Shown: positions 1 through 9,003, counted from the stretch's first letter. The stretch: DNA of 13,186 nucleotides from an uncultured delta proteobacterium (GCA_903860995.1 CAIOSS010001369.1:1-13186), one strand, 5' to 3'. Numbers and translations: made by a program. Notes: generated by a model from the sequence alone, not told the origin.

Positions 1-1
1 C

Positions 2-133
2 ATCGGGTTCGCCAGAGCGTTGGAGCACCTGCCCGCCCAATCCCGTCGCTCCCTTGCGACCCTTGCGACCCTTGCGGTGCTCCTCCCAAGGCGCCCTGCT
101 CAACCCGTCAGAACTCTTGCGGCGCGGTACTAG
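2..133 (+). CDS. Possible 3' end of a gene truncated by the window edge
   Basis: A frame open from the first bases ends in TAG at 131-133. It reads as an Ala/Leu-rich tail containing SLATLATLAVLL followed by an Arg/Pro/Ala-rich end. The 9-bp tandem repeat at 51-77 keeps this frame, which is compatible with coding. The opposite strand is also open here (RKGRKGRKG-type peptide), so the coding strand is not settled. No family is recognised. It may equally be non-coding sequence upstream of a minus-strand gene lying left of the window. Confidence 0.2.
   Translation: MGFARALEHLPAQSRRSLATLATLAVLLPRRPAQPVRTLAARY
51..77. repeat. Three tandem copies of a 9-bp unit
   Basis: CCCTTGCGA at 51-59 and again at 60-68 is followed by CCCTTGCGG at 69-77. 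The unit is a multiple of three, so it would preserve any reading frame through it. No related copy was seen elsewhere in the window. The stretch 134-208, up to the next gene, shows nothing recognisable. Confidence 0.85.
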
Positions 134-208
134 CGACGCGCGGAAGGCGAACTCACCCGCTGCCGGGCTGGCGCTTCACCGATCGCGCCGACCGGGCCGC
201 CTCCCCCT

Positions 209-661
209 CTAGACCACGTCGCGGCGCATCAGCCCGCCGAGGGCGGGGAGCTTCGGAAACCACCGCGCCGTGCGCTCGACCGCGACGTCGGTGATGGCAC
301 CGAGCGGGACGTCCGTCATGCCGAGCCCGCGGTGCACCCGGAGGTGCGTCGGCGTGAGCACCACGCGGGTGACCGCGCCGAGCAACTCGCTGACCGGATA
401 CGACATGATCAACGCAGCAAAGATCGCGTACATCGCGAAGATCGCCCCCACGACGAGCGGGGCCTCGTGCCGCAGCACCCACAACCTCGGAGCAATCTCG
501 AGGAACTGGTGCAGGTTGACGGCCGCCATCACCCCGACGAGCGCCATCAGCCCCAGGCGCAGCCCGAGCCGCTGCCGCACCCACGCGATCATCACCGCGC
601 GGTCGGCGTCCATGTACTTCCGCTCGTACTCGTCGGGCGCGCGGGCGATCGGCTCGTCCAT
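209..661 (-). CDS. Small membrane protein with bacterial-PH-like C-terminal part
   Basis: The product has 150 residues. A charged N-terminus of about 30 residues precedes two hydrophobic segments, around 33-53 and 67-87, so it should sit in the inner membrane. Residues about 98-133 alternate as short strands (RVVLTPTHLRVHRG, then VPLGAITDVAVERT). This resembles the membrane-attached bacterial PH (YdbT/YvbH-like) pattern, in which a strand-turn-strand motif follows a two-helix anchor. The family is inferred from pattern only. ATG at 659-661 gives the longest frame; a later ATG at 611-613 (MDADRAV) is an alternative. No clear Shine-Dalgarno precedes either. It is divergent from the M23 peptidase gene, with about 30 bases between the two starts. 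Confidence 0.7.
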   Translation of the reverse strand: MDEPIARAPDEYERKYMDADRAVMIAWVRQRLGLRLGLMALVGVMAAVNLHQFLEIAPRLWVLRHEAPLVVGAIFAMYAIFAALIMSYPVSELLGAVTRVVLTPTHLRVHRGLGMTDVPLGAITDVAVERTARWFPKLPALGGLMRRDVV

Positions 662-691
662 CGGCCGTTGGTGATATGCCTCTCGCTACCG

Positions 692-1285
692 ATGCGCCAA
701 CTCGACCTGCGCGGGTGCGACTTCGCCCCGGTCATCCAGCTCCCCTCCGACTACGAGGTCTACGACTTCACGCAGGGCTACGACCCCGCGCGCGCGATGA
801 CCTCCCGCTACGGCGTCGGCCGCTACGACGAGAAGCGCCGCGGGATGTACACCACCGCGCTCTTCGAGGGCGCCCGCGACGTCCACGTGGGCATCGACCT
901 CGCGGCGCCCGTCGGCGAGCCCGTGCACGCCTTCTTCGACGGCGCCGTGCACCGCTTCGGATACAACGCCGCGCCCGGCGACTACGGCTACACGCTCGTC
1001 ACGCAACATGAGCTCAACGGCCAGAGCGTCTGGGCGCTCCACGGTCACCTGTCTGCGCGCTCGGTCGAGGGGCGCTTGGAGGGCCAGCGCATCGCCCGCG
1101 GCGAGGTCATCGCCTGGGTCGGCGACCGCCACGAAAACGGCGGCTGGAACCCCCACCTCCACTTCCAGCTCTCCCTCGTCCGCCCGGAGGTGCCAGACCT
1201 CCCCGGCGCCGTGAGCGACGCCGACCGCGCCGAGGCCCTCACGATCTACCCCGACCCCCGCCTGGTGCTCGGCCCGCTCTACTGA
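692..1285 (+). CDS. M23/LAS-family metallopeptidase domain protein
   Basis: The product has 197 residues. It shows the zinc-site pattern of LAS (lysostaphin-type, M23) peptidases: H65-x3-D69 in HVGIDLAAP, then H117-x-H119 in ALHGHLS, then H155-x-H157 in PHLHFQL. The core beta-sheet region between them is complete (EPVHAFFDGAV, GEVIAWVGD). The family usually cleaves peptide cross-links in peptidoglycan. No signal peptide, membrane segment or cell-wall-binding domain is visible, so either it is cytoplasmic or its substrate is not the wall. Stand-alone and fused M23 domains without export signals are known. ATG 692 was chosen because the protein-like sequence begins there. An in-frame GTG at 671 would add seven residues. 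The frame also runs open far upstream, but that part is antisense to the preceding gene. Confidence 0.85.
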   Translation: MRQLDLRGCDFAPVIQLPSDYEVYDFTQGYDPARAMTSRYGVGRYDEKRRGMYTTALFEGARDVHVGIDLAAPVGEPVHAFFDGAVHRFGYNAAPGDYGYTLVTQHELNGQSVWALHGHLSARSVEGRLEGQRIARGEVIAWVGDRHENGGWNPHLHFQLSLVRPEVPDLPGAVSDADRAEALTIYPDPRLVLGPLY

Positions 1286-1512
1286 CCCGCCTTGATTGCC
1301 CTTTGGCACGGGAGGGTCGCGGTTCGATCCTCCTGCCCACCCAGGCACCTCCACCGCGCTCCACACCGGTCTTCCGCCCTCGTCCTGCTCGCCCTCGGCT
1401 GCTGCGGCAGCACGCGCACGACCGACCCCGCCCCCGTCGAGCCCCCGATGGTGCGCTGATCTGGCTTGTCGGGGGGTCGGAGGGGGATGCGGGACGCGGA
1501 CGGAGACGGGAC
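1286..1512. other. Intergenic region between convergent genes, with two weak relic-like signals
   Basis: This lies between the ends of the M23 gene and prkA. At 1305-1340 a segment resembles a tRNA 3' half: a TTCGATC T-loop followed by a TGCCCACCCA end. No matching 5' half or good T-stem could be built. At 1376-1459 the M23 frame, after its stop, reads ALVLLALGCCGSTRTT and ends PPMVR-stop. This looks like a lipoprotein signal and lipobox but lacks ATG or GTG (only TTG at 1292). No intrinsic terminator with a T-tract was found for either gene. Confidence 0.4.
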
Positions 1513-3573
<2,061 letters not shown>

Positions 3574-3648
3574 CCTCTCCTTCGCGCCCCCGAAACCCTC
3601 GGGAGCGCCGACATCGTAGGGTTATTCGCGCCGCGGTGCCACCCGCGA
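3574..3648 (-). terminator. Short intergenic stem-loop between lipoprotein gene and prkA
   Basis: CCCGA at 3589-3593 pairs with TCGGG at 3599-3603 around a 5-base loop. No T-tract follows, so it is at best a weak or factor-dependent terminator. Otherwise it could be a leader structure just upstream of the prkA ribosome site. Confidence 0.3.
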
Positions 3649-4941
3649 TCAGGGGCCGCCGTAGAGCGTAACGGCGTTGGCGCCGGGCACCGGGTCGAGC
3701 ACGAGGTCGAGGCACGCGGGCTGCGGGCGCACCTCCCGGAGACGGAGCTGCAAAGGCATTCCGGCCGACACGCTGGTGAGCAACGTCGGCGCGAAGGCGG
3801 TGTACGGCACCGTGAAGGTCGTCGCGTTCGCGATGTCGCCGCGGATGGAGAAGGTCGTCACGACCGAGCCCCCGACGAGGAGGTCGAACTCCGCGCGCAC
3901 CATGTCGCGCGGGCACCCCGGAACGTTGGGGATGGTCGCGCGAAGGACGCGGAACTGCAGCGAGACGCCCGAGTACATCCCCGTCGGCAGGGCAGAGCGC
4001 ACCCCGAGGAAGGACGACGAGACCGGCATGGTGTTGACCGGCGAGGGGAAGCTTTCGTCGGGCACCGGGTGCGGGAAGAACACCGTCCGCGCGGTGGGGG
4101 TGCTGTCCTGGCAGACGCAGCGGTTGACCACCGGCGCGCCCGGCGACGCCGGGAAGGCCTCGATGCGCGCGGCGTTTTCGCCGACCCAGAGCCGGTGCGG
4201 AAACACCCCCGGGTTGATGTTGAAGCCCGTCACCGCGAAGAACACCACGTCGCCCCGGCGGAGCACCTGCGACGGCGGCGTCTCGATGGTGGACAGCAGC
4301 GGCGCGCACGCCCCTCCCGCGTCGGCCACGGTGCCGCACGTGGGGCAGCGGCTGGTGTCCGTGCTGTCCATGAGGTCGTCGCCGCAGGCGGCGGGGTTCG
4401 CGAGGTCTTGCGCCTTGCACGACCAGATGGCGTAGACGCGCGTGTCGAAGCCGGTGCAGTGCTGGGTGTTGGTGGTGGCCGTGACGGTGCCGCCCTCGGT
4501 CACCTGGTAGCGGTAGATGCGCGTCGGCGGGGTGCGCATCCCGTCGACGGTCAAGCACCCCGGGAGCACGCCGCCGTCGACGGTGCCCGTCGGAAGCGGG
4601 AGCCCGAGGGCGTTCTGGAGGCTGTTCTGCACGAGCGCGTACGCGAGGGTGACGCCCGCGTCGGAGGACGGGCGCGCCGGGGGGACCGGCGGAGTGAGCG
4701 ACACCACGGTGCCGCCGTCGAGGTCGCAGCTCCCCGCGCGCGCGCCGCTGTCGGCTCCGCCGTCCGTGGGGCCCGGGCGGTCGGCCGGGGCGTCCATCGG
4801 GGCGCCGAGGTCGACCGGCGGGCCGAGGTCTACCGGGCGCGGCCGGTCGACCGCCGCGTCGACGCCGCGCAGCGCCGCGAGGTCGTAGCTGCATGCCTGC
4901 GCCAGGAGCGCGGCGGCCAGGAGCGCGCGACCGCCGCTCAC
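3649..4941 (-). CDS. Putative Cys-rich lipoprotein, Asp/Pro-rich linker
   Basis: The product has 430 residues. The N-terminus (SGGRALLAAALLAQAC) looks like a lipoprotein signal with the acceptor Cys at position 17; Gln two residues before the Cys makes the lipobox imperfect. Residues about 27-70 form a disordered linker of repeated D-R-P and V-D-L-G-x-P units, a style common in myxobacterial surface lipoproteins. The rest is a beta-rich ectodomain with about ten further Cys, including CPTCG and CVC, suggesting disulfides outside the cytoplasm. No known catalytic motif was recognised. The start is GTG at 4939-4941, preceded by GGAGGGG five bases upstream. It overlaps the TGA of the TPR gene as GTGA, so translation of the two is probably coupled. 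The open frame continues upstream, but that part is the antisense-phase shadow of the TPR gene. Function unknown; likely partners the TPR membrane protein. Confidence 0.75.
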   Translation of the reverse strand: MSGGRALLAAALLAQACSYDLAALRGVDAAVDRPRPVDLGPPVDLGAPMDAPADRPGPTDGGADSGARAGSCDLDGGTVVSLTPPVPPARPSSDAGVTLAYALVQNSLQNALGLPLPTGTVDGGVLPGCLTVDGMRTPPTRIYRYQVTEGGTVTATTNTQHCTGFDTRVYAIWSCKAQDLANPAACGDDLMDSTDTSRCPTCGTVADAGGACAPLLSTIETPPSQVLRRGDVVFFAVTGFNINPGVFPHRLWVGENAARIEAFPASPGAPVVNRCVCQDSTPTARTVFFPHPVPDESFPSPVNTMPVSSSFLGVRSALPTGMYSGVSLQFRVLRATIPNVPGCPRDMVRAEFDLLVGGSVVTTFSIRGDIANATTFTVPYTAFAPTLLTSVSAGMPLQLRLREVRPQPACLDLVLDPVPGANAVTLYGGP

Positions 4942-5726
4942 AGCGTCCCCTCCCAGCCGAACATCGCGCCGCCGGCGGTGGGCACCACCGCGAGCCCGCG
5001 GGTGCGCAGCCCCCCGGTCGACCCCGCCGAGGCCGCGGGGCGGTCGGCGACCCGGTCGAGGATGAAGGCCGTGACGGTCAGCGCGCCGAAGACCCCCGCC
5101 GCCGCGATGGCCCCGTTGACCAGGACCTGGCGCAGCTGCATGTCGTCGATGTTCCCCTGGTCGCAGCCGCCGCGCGGCGGCGCGCAGGTGTCGATGAGGG
5201 TGCGGTAGCGCCCGTCGGCGAGCAGCCCGATGCCCAGCGCGAGGCCGCCGGAGACGACCGTGAGCCCACCCGCAACCCAGAAGGTCACCTGCCACGGGCG
5301 CACGGACTGGACCAGCACCGGGCGGTCGACCATGACCACCTGCGGCGGGGGCGGCGGCGTCGGATCGACGGCCTGGTGCTGGATCTCGACGTCGATGATG
5401 CGGATGCGCCCCTCGACCTCGGCGCGGTCGGGCGCGTCGGCGACGGCGTCGAGGTAGCGCTGGAGCGCGCTGCGGGCCTCCTCCCATCGATGGAGGCGCT
5501 CGTAGGTGGTGCCGATGTTGTAGAGCAGCTGCGCGCGGCGGGAGAGGGCGTAGGCGCGCTCGAACTCGGTGACCGCCGAGGCGAAGTCGCCGCGCGAGAA
5601 GGCGTCGCGGCCGGTGGCGAAGTGCAGCCGCGCCTCGGCGTCGCGGGCCGGGTCGGCGAGCTGCGCGTGCGCCACCACGGGACACAGCGTGGCGACGACG
5701 AAGGAGGCGGCGTACGGTCGGCCCAT
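4938..5726 (-). CDS. Exported TPR protein with two membrane helices
   Basis: The product has 262 residues from ATG 5724-5726; a GTG directly before it (5727-5729) could add one. A signal peptide ends at AHA-Q (residues 21/22). About two TPR repeats span roughly 30-100 (ATGRDAFSRGDFASAVTEFE, then YNIGTTYERLHRWEEA). A Pro-run linker (TPPPPPQ) leads to two hydrophobic helices, near 145-168 and 204-226. Between them is a short loop with a Cys pair (CAPPRGGC). The C-terminus is short and Gly-rich. TPRs bind protein partners, here probably in the periplasm. A weak promoter (TTGCTG, 19 bases, TATAGT) sits so close to the start that the transcript may be nearly leaderless. It is coupled to the downstream lipoprotein gene by a 4-base overlap. 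The layout resembles the product of 6903-7973. Specific role unknown. Confidence 0.85.
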   Translation of the reverse strand: MGRPYAASFVVATLCPVVAHAQLADPARDAEARLHFATGRDAFSRGDFASAVTEFERAYALSRRAQLLYNIGTTYERLHRWEEARSALQRYLDAVADAPDRAEVEGRIRIIDVEIQHQAVDPTPPPPPQVVMVDRPVLVQSVRPWQVTFWVAGGLTVVSGGLALGIGLLADGRYRTLIDTCAPPRGGCDQGNIDDMQLRQVLVNGAIAAAGVFGALTVTAFILDRVADRPAASAGSTGGLRTRGLAVVPTAGGAMFGWEGTL

Positions 5727-5735
5727 CACCGGCGC

Positions 5736-5767
5736 ACTATACCGTCATCGCCGCGGCGACCAGCAAG
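5736..5767 (-). promoter_or_regulatory. Candidate sigma-70-type promoter for the TPR-lipoprotein pair
   Basis: On the minus strand TTGCTG is followed after 19 bases by TATAGT (plus-strand 5736-5741). The predicted +1 falls at or just before the GTG/ATG start, and no Shine-Dalgarno lies upstream of that start. The element lies in the 50-base gap after coaD. The 19-base spacing is long, so the call is tentative. Confidence 0.35.
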
Positions 5768-5776
5768 ATCCGTCGG

Positions 5777-6877
5777 TCAGCCGCGGCGCAGGGGGATGCG
5801 TTCGAGCAGCCGGGCGCGCACCGTCGGCGGCAGGAAGGGCGTGACGTCGCCGCCGAAGCTGGCGACCTCCTTCACGAGCGACGAGCTCACGTAGAAATAC
5901 TCCTGCGCGGTCATCAGGAACACCGTCTCCACCGCCGGGGCGAGGTGGTGGTTCATGCACGCCATCTGGAACTCGTACTCGAAGTCGGCCACCGCCCGCA
6001 GGCCGCGGATGATCATCGTGGCGCCGCGCTGCCGGGCGTAGTCCACGAGGAGCCCGTCGATGCGGTCGACCTCGACCCGCGGGTCGTCGAGCAGGATCTC
6101 CCGCAGCAGCTCGACGCGCTCGTCGGAGGTGAACAACGAGCTCTTGCGGGGGTTGCCCGCCACCGCGACCACCAGGCGGTCGCAGAGGGTGGCGGCGCGG
6201 CGGATGATGTCGATGTGCCCGTTGGTCGGCGGGTCGAAGGACCCGGCGTACACGGCCACGCGGCCGGCGGACACGGCGGGCTCCGGGGGACCTGGCTCGG
6301 GTTCGGAGACCGGGGCGGCGGGCTTCGGGCGGTAGAGGGTCACGGAGGTGTCACCGTAGGCGCGGGTGTCGGGCTCGTCGAAGGCGTCGGCGAGCGCGGA
6401 CGGGAGGTCGATGGTCTCCCGCGAGGCGTGCTCGACCACCACGAGGGCGTCGGGGCCGAGGAGGCCCGGCGCGGCGAGCGCGGCGAGGGCCTCGCGCTCC
6501 AGCCGGTGGCCGTACGGCGGGTCGATGAACACCAGGTCGAAGGGGCCCGCCACCTGCTTGAAGACGCGGCGCACGTCGCGCAGCAGCACGGTGTATCGCG
6601 ACGCCTCGCACTCCAGGCCCTCGAGGTTGGTCTCGATGGTCTGGCAGAGCCCGCGGTCGCAATCGACGAAGGTGGCGTGCGCGGCGCCGCGGGAGAGCGC
6701 CTCGACCCCGAGGGCGCCGGTGCCCGCGAAGAGGTCGAGCACCCGCGCGCCGTCGAGGCGCGAGGCGGCGATGTTGAAGATGGCCTCCCGCACGCGGTCG
6801 CTGGTGGGCCGGGTCTCCGCGCCGCGAGGGGGGCCGAGGAGACGACGACCGCCCCAGGTTCCGCCGATGACGCGCAT
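5777..6877 (-). CDS. rsmD-coaD: RsmD-CoaD fusion: 16S rRNA m2G966 methyltransferase joined to phosphopantetheine adenylyltransferase
   Basis: One uninterrupted frame of 366 residues carries two complete enzymes. Residues 1-185 are RsmD: GGTWGGRRL near 5-13, PTSDRVREAIFN at 24-35, the SAM site LDLFAGTGALGVEALSRGA at 47-65 and the catalytic DPPY at 119-122. It methylates G966 of 16S rRNA. A Pro/Glu-rich linker spans about 186-204. Residues 205-366 are CoaD: YAGSFDPPTNGH at 210-221, RGLRAVADFEYE at 291-302 and SSSLVKEVASFGGDV near 331-345. It transfers AMP to 4'-phosphopantetheine, giving dephospho-CoA. Adjacent rsmD and coaD genes are common in bacteria; here no stop separates them. A GTG at codon 202 with GGAG six bases upstream could also yield free CoaD. 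ATG 6875-6877 is the natural RsmD start. The 6903-7973 gene ends 25 bases upstream on the same strand. Confidence 0.93.
   Translation of the reverse strand: MRVIGGTWGGRRLLGPPRGAETRPTSDRVREAIFNIAASRLDGARVLDLFAGTGALGVEALSRGAAHATFVDCDRGLCQTIETNLEGLECEASRYTVLLRDVRRVFKQVAGPFDLVFIDPPYGHRLEREALAALAAPGLLGPDALVVVEHASRETIDLPSALADAFDEPDTRAYGDTSVTLYRPKPAAPVSEPEPGPPEPAVSAGRVAVYAGSFDPPTNGHIDIIRRAATLCDRLVVAVAGNPRKSSLFTSDERVELLREILLDDPRVEVDRIDGLLVDYARQRGATMIIRGLRAVADFEYEFQMACMNHHLAPAVETVFLMTAQEYFYVSSSLVKEVASFGGDVTPFLPPTVRARLLERIPLRRG
6272..6284 (-). promoter_or_regulatory. Internal ribosome site and GTG that could start CoaD alone
   Basis: GGAG (plus-strand 6281-6284 as CTCC), a 6-base gap and GTG (6272-6274) lie just before the CoaD domain. 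The spacing is good for initiation. The RsmD frame is still open here, so internal initiation would add free CoaD beside the fusion rather than replace it. Confidence 0.35.
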
Positions 6878-6902
6878 GGGAGTAGTGGAGGGGGACTGTT
6901 TA

Positions 6903-7973
6903 CTAGAACGTGTAAGACAGGGACATGCCGTTGGTGGCGCCCAGCACCGGCGTGACGGTGAGCCGGGCGCTGGCCGGGAGCGGCTGCGGCGTCGGCGGGG
7001 TCTCCGCGCGCGGCCGGTCGATGACCACCAGCACGGCGCCCACCGCGGCGAGCACGGCGCCGCCGAGGCCGAGGCCGAGGGCCAGGGAGCGGGAGGTGCT
7101 GTTGGAGGCGCAGAGGTCGCGCACCTGGGCGGCGTCGGCGCCGGAGCGCTGCTGGGCGAGGTCGCACACCTCGCTGGCCGAGCGGGTGCGGGCGTAGTTC
7201 TCGTTCGCCTGGAAGCGGGCCCACGAGCCGTACGGTTCGGCCGAGAGGGGGGTCGACTCGGTGGCGCTGCTGGCCTGGCCCGACGAGATGATCGCCTGTA
7301 CGACGCCGACGATGGCGACCGCGCCGCCGAGGCCGAGCGCGCCGAAGCCGATGTAGCGGAGCACCGGGGTGCGCGGGGGCGCCGGGCGCTCGATGACGAC
7401 CTGCTGCACCTGGAGCGCCGGGAAGGAGGGCCCCGGGGTGACCGTGGGGTTGGCGGGGTTGGCCGGGGCGGGCCGGTCGTTCTGCGAGATCTCGGTGAGG
7501 GCGCGGACGGCGGCCTCGCGGAGGTCGGTGGCGCTGGTGGCCTGCGCGCGGGTGAGCACGCGGGAGACGCGGTGCACCTCGCGGCGCGAGGCCTCGTCCC
7601 AGAGGCTGATCTCGACGTTGAGGGACGCGTTGCGGCCGCGGCCGATGCGGGTGACGGAGCCGTAGATGAGCTTGGTGGCGTGGATGTCTTCGGCCACCAT
7701 GTGGAGGCAGTCGGGGCCCGTGGAGGAGCAGCCCGTGACGGCCATCTCCTGCTCCATGGCGGGGGAGCTGTCGGGCACCTCGTAGCCGGCGCCGCGGGCG
7801 GCGAGGCGGAGCTGCGTGCTGAAGGCCGCGGCGATGTCGTCGTCACCGTCGGGCGCTCGCATCCCGAGCACGTGGGCGGCGCCGAGGTTGGCGGTCTGGG
7901 CGGAGGCGAGGCTCGACGCGAGGCCGAGGCCAAACGCGAGACCGAGGCCGAGACGGAGCGGTGACGAGCGCAT
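6903..7973 (-). CDS. Exported protein with TolB-N/CsgG-like domain and two membrane helices
   Basis: The product has 356 residues. A signal peptide ends at ASA-Q (25/26). Residues about 27-160 look like the alpha/beta domain of TolB N-terminal or CsgG-like proteins: DIAAAFSTQLRLAARGAGYE, later ATKLIYGSVTRIGRGRNASL and then DLREAAVRALTEI. Such domains help assemble envelope or outer-membrane structures; the assignment rests on pattern only. A Pro/Ala-rich linker leads to a Gly/Val-rich helix, a polar loop with two Cys (VCDLAQ, LCASNS) and a second helix. The tail ends in SLSYTF, with a terminal aromatic residue. The second ATG (7971-7973) was chosen because GGAG lies six bases upstream of it; the first ATG (7983-7985) has no ribosome site and would add MESR. 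A TATGAT -10-like box lies at 8042-8047. Function unknown. Confidence 0.8.
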   Translation of the reverse strand: MRSSPLRLGLGLAFGLGLASSLASAQTANLGAAHVLGMRAPDGDDDIAAAFSTQLRLAARGAGYEVPDSSPAMEQEMAVTGCSSTGPDCLHMVAEDIHATKLIYGSVTRIGRGRNASLNVEISLWDEASRREVHRVSRVLTRAQATSATDLREAAVRALTEISQNDRPAPANPANPTVTPGPSFPALQVQQVVIERPAPPRTPVLRYIGFGALGLGGAVAIVGVVQAIISSGQASSATESTPLSAEPYGSWARFQANENYARTRSASEVCDLAQQRSGADAAQVRDLCASNSTSRSLALGLGLGGAVLAAVGAVLVVIDRPRAETPPTPQPLPASARLTVTPVLGATNGMSLSYTF

Positions 7974-8139
7974 GCGTGACTCCATTGGGGGGGAACGGAC
8001 GTAAGGGCGATCGACGGGGTCGCCGGGCAGACGTTGGCGGGATCATAGAAGAGCCTCCCGGGGGAACGGAAGGGAATCCATCGGGGGACAGTTGACGGCC
8101 CGACGCTCCATCGCTCAGAGGGAGGGCGGAAATATCGCC
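7974..8139. promoter_or_regulatory. Divergent promoter region between the TolB-like gene and prmC
   Basis: On the minus strand TATGAT (plus 8042-8047) matches five of six bases of a -10 box, about 60 bases before the TolB-like gene; no good -35 was found. On the plus strand TTGACG at 8092-8097 could be a -35 for prmC, but the -10 is weak. An 11-bp direct repeat, GGGGGAACGGA, occurs at 7989-7999 and 8060-8070. Confidence 0.4.
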
Positions 8140-9003
8140 GTGAGTGAGCCATGGACCATCGGCCGCGTCTCGACCTGGACCGCCCGTGACCTCGCGGGCC
8201 GCGGCATCGAGGGGGCGCGCCTCGACGCCGAGCTGCTGGTCGCCCACGCCCTCGGGCTGCGCCGCATCGACCTCTACCACCGCATCGAGCAGCCCCTCGA
8301 CGCGGCCGAGCTCGCGAAGATCCGCGGCCTCGTCGAGCGCCGCCGCAAGCGCGAGCCCGTCGCGTACATCCTCGGGCACCGGGACTTCTACAACCGCCGC
8401 TTCGCCGTCGACGCGCGCGCCCTGGTGCCGCGGCCCGAGACCGAGCTCGTGGTGGAGGCCGCCCTCGCGCGCCTCAAGGCCCGCGGCGACGGCCCCCTAC
8501 GGGTGCTCGACCTGGGCACCGGCACCGGCGCCATCGCCATCACCCTGGCCCTGGAGCTGCCGTCGGCGACCGTCGACGCCGTCGACCTGAGCGAGGCCGC
8601 CCTCTCCCTCGCCCGCGAAAACGTCGCGGCGCACGGCGTCGGGGCGCGGGTGACGCTCCACCACGGCAGCCTTTACAAGCCCGTCGGCGACGCGCGCTAC
8701 GACCTCGTGGTGAGCAACCCACCGTACATCCCGAGCGCCGAGTGCGACGCGCTCATGCCCGACGTCGCCCGCTTCGAGCCCCGGCTGGCGCTCGACGGCG
8801 GCGTCGACGGCACCCTCATCCTGCGCTCGCTCGTGGCGGGAGCTCCCGCCCACCTGCTCCCCGGCGGGTCGCTCGTCGTCGAGCTCGGGCACGACCAGGG
8901 CCCGGTGGCGCGCGCGCTCGCCGAGGCCGCGGGCTTCCCCACCGTGGGCGTGACCCTCGACTACGCCCGCCTCGACCGCGTCCTCAGCGCCGACCTTACC
9001 TGA
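8140..9003 (+). CDS. prmC: Release factor glutamine N5-methyltransferase PrmC (HemK)
   Basis: The product has 287 residues, a normal length for PrmC. It methylates the Gln of the GGQ motif in release factors RF1 and RF2, which supports termination. The N-terminal substrate-binding helical domain (about 1-70) is followed by the family signature REPVAYILGHRDFY near 71-84 and LVPRPETELV near 95-104. The SAM loop DLGTGTGAIAI is at 124-134 and the catalytic NPPY at 193-196. GTG 8140 was chosen because VSEPWTIGRVSTWT is where family similarity begins; an in-frame TTG at 8092 would add 16 unlikely residues. The purine-rich GGGAGGG upstream is rather distant. prmC often follows prfA, but here it stands alone, divergent from the TolB-like gene and followed by the reductase operon. 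Confidence 0.95.
   Translation: MSEPWTIGRVSTWTARDLAGRGIEGARLDAELLVAHALGLRRIDLYHRIEQPLDAAELAKIRGLVERRRKREPVAYILGHRDFYNRRFAVDARALVPRPETELVVEAALARLKARGDGPLRVLDLGTGTGAIAITLALELPSATVDAVDLSEAALSLARENVAAHGVGARVTLHHGSLYKPVGDARYDLVVSNPPYIPSAECDALMPDVARFEPRLALDGGVDGTLILRSLVAGAPAHLLPGGSLVVELGHDQGPVARALAEAAGFPTVGVTLDYARLDRVLSADLT

Noticed and set aside
1305..1340. Complete tRNA gene after the M23 gene
   Set aside because: Only a T-loop and a CCA-like 3' end look right; the T-stem mispairs and no acceptor 5' strand or D arm fits.
8092..8139. Upstream TTG start for prmC adding 16 residues
   Set aside because: The added residues are not family-like, and the TTG is better read as part of a -35-like TTGACG.
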